A stretch of 64,000 bases of DNA from Prevotella sp. (GTDB lineage Bacteria > Bacteroidota > Bacteroidia > Bacteroidales > Bacteroidaceae): assembly GCA_017471465.1 (NCBI GenBank), contig JAFUTI010000024.1, forward strand, positions 30,978 to 94,977, written 5' to 3'. The notes under the pieces are model-generated. The model was not told where the DNA came from. It ran no database searches and saw nothing but the letters and a program-made list of their open reading frames with translations. Positions 44,558 to 51,933 of the stretch are shown piece by piece (position 1 is the first letter of the stretch; each line of letters begins with the position of its first letter). The translations under genes and the position numbers were made by a program.

Positions 44558-45661
44558 ATGGAAGAATTAGAGAATAAAAACAACAACGGCATGGAGCCCG
44601 AGGAGAGCGGCATCGACTTCGGTGCGATGTGGCAGTCGGTGAAGCGCCGTAAGAAACTTTATATGAAGGTGTTGGGCGTCACGTTTGTCCTGGCGTGCGT
44701 CTATGCCCTCAGTATTCCCCGCACCTATACCTGTCAGGTGATGCTGGCTCCTGAGTTGTCGACGAGTGCCAGCAGCCGGTCGTCGCTCAGTATGCTGGCT
44801 TCTACGTTCGGCATGAATATGGGTGCCGGCCGTAACTCCAGCGAGGCCCTGTTCCCGACGCTGTATCCCGACCTGATGAACTCCGTCGACTTCAAGACCA
44901 GCCTGTTCCCCGTCAAGGTGCGTCGCGACAAGGACGACCACGAGATGACCTACTACGACTACCTGTTGAACGAGCAGAAGCGTCCCTGGTGGAGTGCTGC
45001 TATCGGTGGTGTGATGAAAGGCATCGGCAGTCTGCTGGCCGGCAGCGACACGCTGTCGAAGTCCAAGAAGGACGTCAACCCCTTCCGTCTGACGAAGCGC
45101 CAGACGGCTATTGCTAAGGCAATCGACAAACTTGTGGTGTGCGATGTCGACAAGAAGACGCTGGTCATCACCATTCAGGTGACCGACCAGGATCCTGTCG
45201 TCTGTGCCACGATGGCCGACTCCGTACAGGAGCGTCTGCAGACCTTCATCACAGAATACCGCACGTCGAAGGCCCGCAACGATCTGGAGTACAGCCAGAA
45301 GCTCTATGTCGAGGCCAAGCGTGAGTACGACAAGGCCCGTCAGATGTATGCTACGTTTGCCGATGCCAACCAGGATCTGATTCTGCAGAGTGTGCGTATG
45401 CGTCAGGTGGACTTGGAGAACGAGATGCAGCTGAAGTACAATGCCTACAACGCCATTGCCTCTCAGTTGCAGAATGCTAAGGCGAAGGTTCAGGAGGAGA
45501 CGCCTGCCTTTACGACGCTTCAGAGTGCCACCGTGCCCATCCGTCCGGTTGGTCCCCGCAAGGTGCGCATCGTTCTGGTGTTCTTGTTCCTCGCATTTTT
45601 GGGAACAACAACATGGATATTGTATAAGGATGGATTGCTGAAGCCGCTGTTAGGTCTTTAG
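44558..45661 (+). CDS. Wzz-family polysaccharide chain-length determinant
   Basis: The 367-residue inner-membrane protein has an N-terminal transmembrane helix near 36-54 (LGVTFVLACVYALSIPRTY), a long periplasmic domain with a coiled-coil stretch (about 235-310) and a second transmembrane helix near 337-357 with a short cytoplasmic tail. A Pro-rich PIRPVGPRK lies just before the second helix, as in Wzz proteins. No tyrosine-kinase domain is fused. It partners the Wza-like protein to set chain length during export. Confidence 0.88.
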   Translation: MEELENKNNNGMEPEESGIDFGAMWQSVKRRKKLYMKVLGVTFVLACVYALSIPRTYTCQVMLAPELSTSASSRSSLSMLASTFGMNMGAGRNSSEALFPTLYPDLMNSVDFKTSLFPVKVRRDKDDHEMTYYDYLLNEQKRPWWSAAIGGVMKGIGSLLAGSDTLSKSKKDVNPFRLTKRQTAIAKAIDKLVVCDVDKKTLVITIQVTDQDPVVCATMADSVQERLQTFITEYRTSKARNDLEYSQKLYVEAKREYDKARQMYATFADANQDLILQSVRMRQVDLENEMQLKYNAYNAIASQLQNAKAKVQEETPAFTTLQSATVPIRPVGPRKVRIVLVFLFLAFLGTTTWILYKDGLLKPLLGL

Positions 45662-45676
45662 GCTTTTAGCAGGATA

Positions 45677-46195
45677 CTAGGCCGTACGCAGGATAATGCT
45701 TGTAGCACCAATGGTAAAAAGGGTGCCGTCGTCGATGACGCGGCGCTCTTTTCCTTTTATCTCCACGTTGTCGACGAAGGTGCCGGTGTTGCTGTTGTTG
45801 TCTGAGAGGGTGTAGCGCAGCAGTCCCCGCTTGTCGCGGCTGACGCTGATGGTGCAGTGGTTCAGGTCGACGCTGGGGTCGACGGTCTCAAACGCAGTGT
45901 TGATGGGGTTTCCCTTCTGGTAGCGGCCAATGACGTTGTCGCCCATCTGGAGGGGTATGACCTGCTTGAAGTGGAACACGTTCTCGATGACAACGATAGA
46001 GCCGCATCCGCCCTCGTTGGCCTTTTCGTCGGGCTTGTCCTCTTTCTGTGTTGCCTTCAGTTTGGCAACGCCGATACGTATGCCAAACTGCTTGCCACAC
46101 TCTTCACATTGGAAGACGAGTGACTGGCCTTCGGTGTATTTCGTCTCATCAAAGATGATGTAGTGGTCGCACTTCGGACAACGTACGCGTTTCAT
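45677..46195 (-). CDS. FHA-domain protein with an N-terminal zinc ribbon
   Basis: The 172-residue cytoplasmic protein has two CxxC pairs in the first 35 residues (RCPKCDHYI and FQCEECGKQFG), a MJ0042-like zinc ribbon. The FHA fold (about 85-170) includes NVIGRYQKG and CTISVSRDKRGLLRYTLSDNNSNTGTFVDN, where the GR, S/H and N residues bind phosphothreonine peptides. It lies 3 bp downstream of the HU/SPOR gene on the same strand, so the pair may work together. No Ser/Thr kinase is visible nearby. Confidence 0.86.
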   Translation of the reverse strand: MKRVRCPKCDHYIIFDETKYTEGQSLVFQCEECGKQFGIRIGVAKLKATQKEDKPDEKANEGGCGSIVVIENVFHFKQVIPLQMGDNVIGRYQKGNPINTAFETVDPSVDLNHCTISVSRDKRGLLRYTLSDNNSNTGTFVDNVEIKGKERRVIDDGTLFTIGATSIILRTA

Positions 46196-46198
46196 GGC

Positions 46199-47227
46199 TT
46201 AGTTTCTCAATTTGTAGACCCAAGCCTCGGTGAGTCCGCTCTGGCGGTTGACGTCGTTCAGCGCCTTGTAAGCCTCGGCCTCGGTGATGTAATTGCCACA
46301 GACGACGCGGCGGACGTTGTTGTGCATATAGATACGGGCATCGACGCCCTTTGTCTGCAGCTGTCCGATAAACTCCTTGGCATTGCGCTCCGACACCTGA
46401 CTGGCCAGCACGATGCAGTAAGCCGGTGCCGGCTTAGCCTTCTCAGCCGTTGCAGCCGTCTCTTCCGTCTGCTCCTTGGGAGCGGCAGCGGTAGTGGCTA
46501 TTGTCGTGTCTTTCCGGGCAACGGTCTTGCGGATGGTCTTTCTGTCGAGCTTTGTGTCGACCTTGGCGTTGCTGTCCTTTGTCATCAGCGGCAGGTTGAC
46601 CTGACTCATGCTGACGCCCGAGTAGCTGGTGTTGTCGACGGGTGTGGCGATGAGGAAGAAGGCCAGGATGGCGGCTGCTATGGCGATGGCGTTGCGTACC
46701 CATGCGAGAGGTATGGTGAGTGCCTCACTGCGTCCCGTTGTTTCTTCGGTTTCCGTCTCGTCGTGTGTCGATGTGGTGTCGGCAGTTTTTGTGACGGTGT
46801 TCTTGCCGGCCAGCGGTATGGCCTCGAAGGTGCTCAGTCCGTAGAGCTCCGGCGTGAGTATTCCCGCCTCGCAGGGCTCAAACAGCAGGTGTCCCTCGTC
46901 GTTGATGGTCAGTCGGCCGATGTCGTTCAGCTCGTAGCTGCCTTCGTTGTGCAGGTGTTGCCACAGCTCGCCGACCTCGCCTTCGATGCGTCTGACGGCC
47001 TCAGGGTAGCTGATGTCGTAGGCTTCTACGTATGACTGTGCCAGTAGTGAGTCGTTGATCTTGAGTTGCGGATTGAATCCCAGCGTGCGCTGCGGCGGCA
47101 GGAAGATCTGGTCGCTGTCGTCGTAGCGTGCCTCACAGTAATGCGCCATAAATCCGCCCAGGTCGGGCACTATGACGCAGTCGTTCTCCAGCAGTAGGAT
47201 TTCAATATGTCTGTCGAGTTCAATCAC
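46199..47227 (-). CDS. HU-CCDC81-type N-terminus, membrane helix and C-terminal SPOR domain
   Basis: The 342-residue protein starts with GTG at 47227. The cytoplasmic N-terminus (about 1-130: HIEILLLENDCVIVPDLGGFMAHY and NDIGRLTINDEGHLLFEP) resembles the bacterial HU-CCDC81 domain. A single transmembrane helix lies near 172-190 (NAIAIAAAILAFFLIATPV), then a periplasmic linker, and a SPOR domain (about 260-340: YCIVLASQVSERNAKEFIGQLQTKG) that should bind denuded septal peptidoglycan. The layout links a DNA-binding-like domain to the division site. The promoter box is 5 nt before the GTG. Confidence 0.83.
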   Translation of the reverse strand: MIELDRHIEILLLENDCVIVPDLGGFMAHYCEARYDDSDQIFLPPQRTLGFNPQLKINDSLLAQSYVEAYDISYPEAVRRIEGEVGELWQHLHNEGSYELNDIGRLTINDEGHLLFEPCEAGILTPELYGLSTFEAIPLAGKNTVTKTADTTSTHDETETEETTGRSEALTIPLAWVRNAIAIAAAILAFFLIATPVDNTSYSGVSMSQVNLPLMTKDSNAKVDTKLDRKTIRKTVARKDTTIATTAAAPKEQTEETAATAEKAKPAPAYCIVLASQVSERNAKEFIGQLQTKGVDARIYMHNNVRRVVCGNYITEAEAYKALNDVNRQSGLTEAWVYKLRN

Positions 47228-47232
47228 GTGTG

Positions 47233-47240
47233 CAAAATTA
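47233..47240 (-). promoter_or_regulatory. TAATTTTG -7 box, near-leaderless GTG start
   Basis: The reverse-strand TAATTTTG ends 5 nt before the GTG at 47227. The transcript probably begins at or within a few bases of the start codon. Confidence 0.58.
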
Positions 47241-47270
47241 CTGCTTTTTTATGAGATTGCCAAGAAAAAG

Positions 47271-48074
47271 CTACGAAAAATTTTCCAGCCAGTCGTCGAT
47301 GAGCATCCTGGCGATTGACAGTTTCTCAGGTATGGTGGGCAGGTTGTCGCGGCGGAACCATCCTGCCCGTGCTATCTCGCTCTGCTGCAGATGCAGTTCG
47401 CCGCCGGCGTAGTCGGCGTGGAATCCCACCATGAGTCCGCAGGGATAGGGCCAGGGTTGTGAGCCGTAGTATCTGATGTTGGTGATGCTGACGCCGGTCT
47501 CCTCCAGCGCCTCACGTGCGACGGCCTCTTCGAGCGTCTCGCCAGTCTCGACGAATCCTGCCACGAGTCCGTAGAAGTCGGTACGGAAGTTCTTGGCGCG
47601 CACCAGCAGCACCTCGTCGCCGCGGTGTATGAGCACGATGACGGCGGTTGCCAGCTGTGGCCATATCTCCTTGCCGCACTCTGTGCATTTCTTTGAGATG
47701 ATAGTGTCCATGCGCATGGGTGCGCCGCATACGCCGCAGTACTTTGTATTCTGGTCCCAGTAGAGCAGTTCCTGGCACTTGCCGGCCTTGAGATACAGTT
47801 CTCGCGGCAGTTTGTAGTAGCTTTGGCGCAGGGGGAGAGTTTGGAATTGGGAGTTTAGGAGTTTAGGAGTTTGGGGGTTTAGGAGGTCTGGCGGTGTGTC
47901 GAGTCGGTAGGCAGTGACCTCTGTGCCGTCGTCCATAGGGCTGACGGTCATGAGGTGTGTCCAGGGTTTGACGTCGGTTGGCGGTTCTTCGCTCAGGGGT
48001 ATGGTGAACGAGCCGTCGGGGCGCTCCTCCAGCAGCAGCTCGTCCTTACAGAATACGAAATAATATTTCTTCAT
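47271..48074 (-). CDS. nudC: NudC-like NAD+/NADH pyrophosphatase (Nudix) with zinc ribbon
   Basis: I choose ATG 48074 (MKKYYFVFCKDELLL, 267 residues), whose ATGA overlaps the stop of the 5'-nucleotidase gene. The zinc ribbon has CGVCGAPMRMD and KCTECGKEIWPQ. The Nudix box is GFVETGETLEEAVAREALEETG, and SQPWPYPCGLM just after it is the SQPWPFPxS motif of NudC. NudC hydrolyses NAD(H) and decaps NAD-RNA. The linker before the ribbon is coded by an octamer microrepeat (47841-47886), giving LLNPQTPKLLNSQFQTL. Confidence 0.9.
   Translation of the reverse strand: MKKYYFVFCKDELLLEERPDGSFTIPLSEEPPTDVKPWTHLMTVSPMDDGTEVTAYRLDTPPDLLNPQTPKLLNSQFQTLPLRQSYYKLPRELYLKAGKCQELLYWDQNTKYCGVCGAPMRMDTIISKKCTECGKEIWPQLATAVIVLIHRGDEVLLVRAKNFRTDFYGLVAGFVETGETLEEAVAREALEETGVSITNIRYYGSQPWPYPCGLMVGFHADYAGGELHLQQSEIARAGWFRRDNLPTIPEKLSIARMLIDDWLENFS
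47841..47886. repeat. Octamer microrepeats inside the nudC linker
   Basis: The + strand reads GAGTTTAG in tandem with variants (GAGTTTGG, GGGTTTAG). It is translated in frame on the reverse strand as a Leu/Asn/Pro-rich linker. Confidence 0.8.
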
Positions 48075-49843
48075 CGTCCGAAGAGTTGCAGGCTGTCGCG
48101 CTTCAGGGCGGGTTTCACCCATGCCTCGGGCACGAATCGCCAGTTGTTGTTGGGTTTCGGCGTGATGGTTCCCTGCCGCTCTATCTCCTCGGTCAGGTAG
48201 TGTCGCTGGTCGAGTTCGGTGTGGAACAGGACGCGGCTCTCAAGCGAGTCCTTGGGTATGCCGGCTCCGCGTATCAGCAGTTCGCCGCCGCCGTTGGCGC
48301 GGTAGCTGTTCATCACCACCTTGTACCACTTCTTCTCGTCGAAGGGTCGTCCGTCGGACATCTTCAGGATGCGCACCTTCTGGCCGTCGGGCTTCGTCAG
48401 GTCTACCTCGTAGTCGATGCCGCAGGCTGAGTCGAAGTTGAATGTATAGTATTGGAATCCAGTACGTTGCTGGTCGTCTTTCGAGCTGTCGTTCAGTCGC
48501 AGTGCGTGGTCGTCGGGACTGGTCATCGTGTTGCCCCACATGTCGTACGAGAACTCCAGGTGCTTGCGTATCTCCTCGCCCGTCATGCGGAGGACGTAGA
48601 GCAGGTTCTCGAAGCGGTAGAGTTTGAACATGTCGGCCTGTGTGACGTCGCCGGCCTCGATGACCGAGTTGAACGACAGTGGTGCGTTGAACGACACGTC
48701 GGCCTTCGAGATCTGCATCTGCAGGTTGTGTATCAGGTCGGTGAAGGCGGAGTTGCCGAAGAAGCTCTCGCGGGTGTAGACGGGCTTCTCGAAGCGGCCT
48801 ATTCGGCGGTCGACGTAGGCCTTTATCCGGTCGATGGTGGGCTGGAAGTGGTCTACCATCTGCTGGTCTATCTCCTCGTCTCTGACGCTGACGATGTGGC
48901 CTTTGAAGTCCTTCTTCGTCAGGTGGCCGTTCTCGTAGGTCAGTGTGATGTCGGCCTCGGCCACGTTCTGTGCGTAGCACGACGGGTCGACGATGAGCGT
49001 GCGTCCGCCGGCCACGTTGTCGATCCACTCGTTGTGCACCTGGTGGTCGTGTCCGAAGAAGATGATGTCGAACTCGGGCACCTCGCGCGCTACCGAGCCC
49101 GTAGCGTCCTCTTCGTAGTCGGGTGTGACGATGCCGCCGTCCTTGCCGCTGTGGAAGAGTCCGAAGATCAGGTCGGGGCGCTCCTGCTCCTTGACGTAGC
49201 TGACCCACTTCTTGGCGCAGCTCACCATCTCCTCAAACTCTATGCCCTTCCATACGCTCTCGTTGAGCCAGTTGGGGATGGCGGGTGTGAGCATGCCGAT
49301 GATGCAGATCTTCACGCCGTCGACGTAGTGTACGGAGTAGGGCTGCAGCTGTCCATAGACGGCTCGCGGGCGGCCGTTCAGCCGCCGGGCGTCGGGCTGG
49401 TCTTTCCCGACGATGTTGGCACCGAGCACGGGGCAGTGCACCTCGCGTATCCATTTGTCGTAGACCTTGTGGCCGGGCTCTATGTCGTGGTTGCCTACGG
49501 TCTCGGCGTCGTATTTCATGTAGTTGACGACGCTGGCCGCCAGGTTCTCGTCCTGGGGCATGACGTAGTTCGACCAGTAGACGCAGGGCTGTCCCTGCAG
49601 GATGTCGCCGTTGTCGATGAGCAGCAGGCGGTCGCCATACTGCTGTCGCTGTCTTTTGACGTAGGTGTTTACGCGTGCCAGCGTGCCCTTCAGCGGTTTC
49701 TTCTCCATAAAATCGTAGGGGAAGAAGTGTCCGTGCACGTCGCTGGTCTCTATGACCTTCAGCTTGATGGTCTTGGTTGTTGCGGTCGTAGTCATGACGG
49801 CTGTCAGCAGCAGTGCTGCCAGGCAAGTAAGTTTACAGTTCAT
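48071..49843 (-). CDS. Secreted 5'-nucleotidase / 2',3'-cyclic phosphodiesterase family protein
   Basis: The 590-residue protein has a signal peptide (MNCKLTCLAALLLTAVMTTTATT) and a calcineurin-like metallophosphatase domain: ETSDVHGHFFPYDF, DNGDILQG, VGNHDIE, FGLFHSG and FGHDHQVHNEW carry the metal-binding Asp, His and Asn residues. The C-terminal 5'_nucleotid_C domain (about 350-540) completes the UshA/CpdB layout. It should release phosphate and nucleosides in the periplasm. It overlaps nudC by 4 bp. Long open frames on both strands here (for example 48452-49951 +) are codon-bias shadows. Confidence 0.92.
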   Translation of the reverse strand: MNCKLTCLAALLLTAVMTTTATTKTIKLKVIETSDVHGHFFPYDFMEKKPLKGTLARVNTYVKRQRQQYGDRLLLIDNGDILQGQPCVYWSNYVMPQDENLAASVVNYMKYDAETVGNHDIEPGHKVYDKWIREVHCPVLGANIVGKDQPDARRLNGRPRAVYGQLQPYSVHYVDGVKICIIGMLTPAIPNWLNESVWKGIEFEEMVSCAKKWVSYVKEQERPDLIFGLFHSGKDGGIVTPDYEEDATGSVAREVPEFDIIFFGHDHQVHNEWIDNVAGGRTLIVDPSCYAQNVAEADITLTYENGHLTKKDFKGHIVSVRDEEIDQQMVDHFQPTIDRIKAYVDRRIGRFEKPVYTRESFFGNSAFTDLIHNLQMQISKADVSFNAPLSFNSVIEAGDVTQADMFKLYRFENLLYVLRMTGEEIRKHLEFSYDMWGNTMTSPDDHALRLNDSSKDDQQRTGFQYYTFNFDSACGIDYEVDLTKPDGQKVRILKMSDGRPFDEKKWYKVVMNSYRANGGGELLIRGAGIPKDSLESRVLFHTELDQRHYLTEEIERQGTITPKPNNNWRFVPEAWVKPALKRDSLQLFGR

Positions 49844-49868
49844 GCGGTTTTTAGTTTTTTTTCTGGTG

Positions 49869-49876
49869 CAAATTTA
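49869..49876 (-). promoter_or_regulatory. TAAATTTG -7 box for the 5'-nucleotidase gene
   Basis: The reverse-strand TAAATTTG lies 25 nt before the ATG at 49843. Confidence 0.6.
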
Positions 49877-49932
49877 CTAATTTTTCTCCGTACGGCCATC
49901 GAAAAGTCCGTTTTTTTTCTTCCGCTGCCTGC

Positions 49933-49949
49933 TTGGCACACTTTTTGCT
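49933..49949 (+). promoter_or_regulatory. Sigma-54-type -24/-12 promoter upstream of the DnaJ-like gene
   Basis: TTGGCACACTTTTTGCT matches the consensus YTGGCACRNNNNTTGCW at every fixed position. GG and GC are correctly spaced for a start near 49960, 24 nt before the ATG at 49984. No TAnnTTTG box is present on this strand in the spacer. An AAGGAGG Shine-Dalgarno at 49969-49975 adds to the unusual look. Confidence 0.75.
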
Positions 49950-49968
49950 GACTCTTTTTTAACATAAT

Positions 49969-49975
49969 AAGGAGG
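49969..49975 (+). promoter_or_regulatory. Strong Shine-Dalgarno AAGGAGG
   Basis: A near-full anti-16S match lies 8 nt before the ATG at 49984. Other genes in the window mostly have A-rich leaders without this motif. Confidence 0.75.
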
Positions 49976-49983
49976 ACAAACGT

Positions 49984-50637
49984 ATGGCATTTATTGATTA
50001 CTACAAGATTTTAGGCGTCGACAAGACGATACCTCAGAAGGATGTGAAGCGGGCTTACCTGAAGCGTGCCAAGCAGTTTCATCCCGACCTGCATCCCGAC
50101 GACCCGAAGGCAAAAGCAAAATTCCAGGCCCTGAACGAGGCCTACGACGTCATCGGCGACCCCGAGAAGCGCCGTAAGTACGACCAGTACGGCGAGCAAT
50201 GGCGAGAGGCCGACCAGATGGGCGGCGGCTTTGGCGGCTTCGGCGGTCAGGGGGGCGGCAATCCCTTCGAGGGGTTCGACTTCTCAGGCTTCACCAAGGG
50301 CAGCGGCGGTGGCGGTTTCTCATCGTTCTTCGAGAGTCTCTTCGGCGGCGGCGGCTCCGGCTTCAGCGGCTTCAGTCGTCAGCAGGGTCCGCGCGAGTCG
50401 CAGGCCTCTGTCCAGATTGACATGTACACCGCCCTGCTCGGCGGCGAGGTCATCGTGCAGGCAGGCGCCACGAAGCTCAAGCTGAAGATCAAGGCCGGCA
50501 CACAGCCCGGCACGAAGGTCCGTCTGCGCGGCAAGGGGCAGGGTGGGGGCGACCTCATCATCACCTACCAGGTGACGCTGCCCACGACGCTCAGCAACCG
50601 TCAGCGCGAGCTGCTACAGCAGATGCGCGTCGGCTAG
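49984..50637 (+). CDS. DnaJ-domain co-chaperone (CbpA-like, short)
   Basis: The 217-residue protein has an N-terminal J domain (about 1-68) with the HPD motif in FHPDLHPDD and DYYKILGV at the start, then a long Gly/Phe/Ser-rich linker (about 75-140), then one C-terminal substrate-binding-like domain (DMYTALLGGEVIVQA to QQMRVG). It lacks the zinc-finger repeats and has one C-terminal domain instead of two, so it is shorter than CbpA (306). It should stimulate DnaK. It sits alone behind a sigma-54-type promoter. Its end overlaps kdsB by 24 bp, tail to tail. Confidence 0.9.
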   Translation: MAFIDYYKILGVDKTIPQKDVKRAYLKRAKQFHPDLHPDDPKAKAKFQALNEAYDVIGDPEKRRKYDQYGEQWREADQMGGGFGGFGGQGGGNPFEGFDFSGFTKGSGGGGFSSFFESLFGGGGSGFSGFSRQQGPRESQASVQIDMYTALLGGEVIVQAGATKLKLKIKAGTQPGTKVRLRGKGQGGGDLIITYQVTLPTTLSNRQRELLQQMRVG

Positions 50638-51363
50638 GAACGCCTCGGCGCGCACCAGGTCTTCGGGCGTGTCGATGCCCACCGTCTCGACATCCGTTTC
50701 GCCTACCCGTATTCGGTAGCCGTTCTGCAGCCATCGTAGCTGCTCCAGACTCTCCGCCCGTTCGAGCGGACTCCGGGGCAGCTGCGTTATTTCACGGAGC
50801 ACCTCGCGGCGGTAGGCGTAGACGCCCAGATGCTTCAGGAAGGGGAACTCCGCGAGCCACGTCGCCTGCTCCTTGCCCCGTACGTAGGGTATCACGCTGC
50901 GGCTGAAGTACAGTGCAAAGCCGTTCACGTCGGTCACAATCTTCGGCGAGTTGGGGTTCATCACCGCCTCCATCGTCTCAAACCGCTTGCCCAGCGTGCC
51001 TATCTGCGTCTTCGGGTCGTCAAACAGGCGGCAGAGCGTCTCTATCTGCGACCGCTGGATGAAGGGCTCGTCGCCCTGAACGTTGATGACGACGTCGGCC
51101 GTCGTCCCTATCTTCGCGGCCGCCTCCTCTATGCGGTCCGTGCCGCTCTGGTGGTCGCTGCGTGTCATCACGGCCTGTCCGCCAAAGGCCTTCACCTTAT
51201 TTAATATACGTTCGTCGTCGGTGGCCACGTATGCCTCGCCCACCACGCCGACGGCCTGTTCGTAGACGCGCTCTATGACCGTCTTCCCGCCCAGCATCGC
51301 CAGCGGCTTGCCCGGAAATCGCGTCGAGGCGTAGCGCGCCGGGATGATTGCAATGAATTTCAT
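50614..51363 (-). CDS. kdsB: 3-deoxy-manno-octulosonate cytidylyltransferase
   Basis: I choose ATG 51363 (MKFIAIIPARYASTRFPGKPL, 249 residues), downstream of the promoter box at 51402. IPARYASTRFPGKPL binds CTP, and NVQGDEPFIQ and YFSRSVIPYVR are KdsB signatures. It activates Kdo as CMP-Kdo for lipid A core synthesis, following KdsC in the pathway. The 3' end overlaps the DnaJ-like gene by 24 bp. Confidence 0.95.
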   Translation of the reverse strand: MKFIAIIPARYASTRFPGKPLAMLGGKTVIERVYEQAVGVVGEAYVATDDERILNKVKAFGGQAVMTRSDHQSGTDRIEEAAAKIGTTADVVINVQGDEPFIQRSQIETLCRLFDDPKTQIGTLGKRFETMEAVMNPNSPKIVTDVNGFALYFSRSVIPYVRGKEQATWLAEFPFLKHLGVYAYRREVLREITQLPRSPLERAESLEQLRWLQNGYRIRVGETDVETVGIDTPEDLVRAEAFLADAHLL

Positions 51364-51401
51364 CTGTCGTCTCCTTTTGTCTGTTTTCGTTATTTCTGCT
51401 G

Positions 51402-51409
51402 CAAAGATA
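51402..51409 (-). promoter_or_regulatory. TATCTTTG -7 box for kdsB
   Basis: The reverse-strand TATCTTTG lies 38 nt before the ATG at 51363. Confidence 0.65.
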
Positions 51410-51474
51410 GCCATTTCCGCCGAGAAAAAGTGAAAAAACTACGTTATATTTTTTGCTTTTCGCCAAATTTCCTT

Positions 51475-51482
51475 TATCTTTG
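51475..51482 (+). promoter_or_regulatory. TATCTTTG -7 box for the small lipoprotein gene
   Basis: TATCTTTG lies 30 nt before the ATG at 51513. It supports expression of this otherwise unremarkable short frame. Confidence 0.6.
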
Positions 51483-51512
51483 CAATCGAATTAACAAAAC
51501 CGATAGAGCAAC

Positions 51513-51800
51513 ATGACACACCACCGCTCAACCTACGTCACCGCACAGCTGCCTCAGTCAGCCCTGAGCGTCCTTTATCGGACGGTCTGGGGGGGGGTAA
51601 AATTTAGCATCGCCGTTCTGGTCCTCACATTCCTCCCGTTTCTATCCGCCTGCACCGAGGACGATCCCGCAGGCCCCAATCCCGCTAACACACTCGACAC
51701 ACGAGCCCTTGCCGACAGCACCGCTGCCGACCATGGCGGCCTGACGCTCGACATTACCGTCGACACCGCGTGGGCTGGCGTCATCGACGTCAGCTATTAG
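51513..51800 (+). CDS. Small hypothetical lipoprotein-like protein with a G9 tract
   Basis: The 95-residue protein has a 30-residue polar N-terminus, a hydrophobic stretch (about 31-45) and LSAC with Cys47 as a possible lipobox, then a Thr/Asp/Ala-rich tail. The run of nine G at 51589-51597 falls at codons 26-29, before the hydrophobic segment, so slippage would shift the frame ahead of the export signal. I do not recognise a family. A promoter box upstream favours a real gene. The signal would be unusually far from the N-terminus unless a later start is used. Confidence 0.5.
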   Translation: MTHHRSTYVTAQLPQSALSVLYRTVWGGVKFSIAVLVLTFLPFLSACTEDDPAGPNPANTLDTRALADSTAADHGGLTLDITVDTAWAGVIDVSY

Positions 51801-51871
51801 GCCGTCGCATGTCTTTTTTTTGTTAAACTTTGCCAGGTAAGACCGGCAGAGATTTTGTAAAATTGTTTCTT

Positions 51872-51901
51872 TCCCGCACCATCTGTGAAGCTCGTGCGGG
51901 A
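51872..51901 (+). terminator. Hairpin before hsdM (terminator or attenuator)
   Basis: TCCCGCAC (51872-51879) pairs with GTGCGGGA (51894-51901) around a 14-base loop, followed by TTTT. It lies between the small lipoprotein gene and hsdM (start 51934). Confidence 0.62.
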
Positions 51902-51933
51902 TTTTAAAGCGAAATAAAGTAAAGACAAAATAT

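Noticed and set aside
48452-49951. A 499-codon + strand frame and a 322-codon reverse frame over the 5'-nucleotidase gene.
   Set aside because: Both are shadows of the nucleotidase gene, which has a signal peptide and all metal-binding motifs in its own frame.
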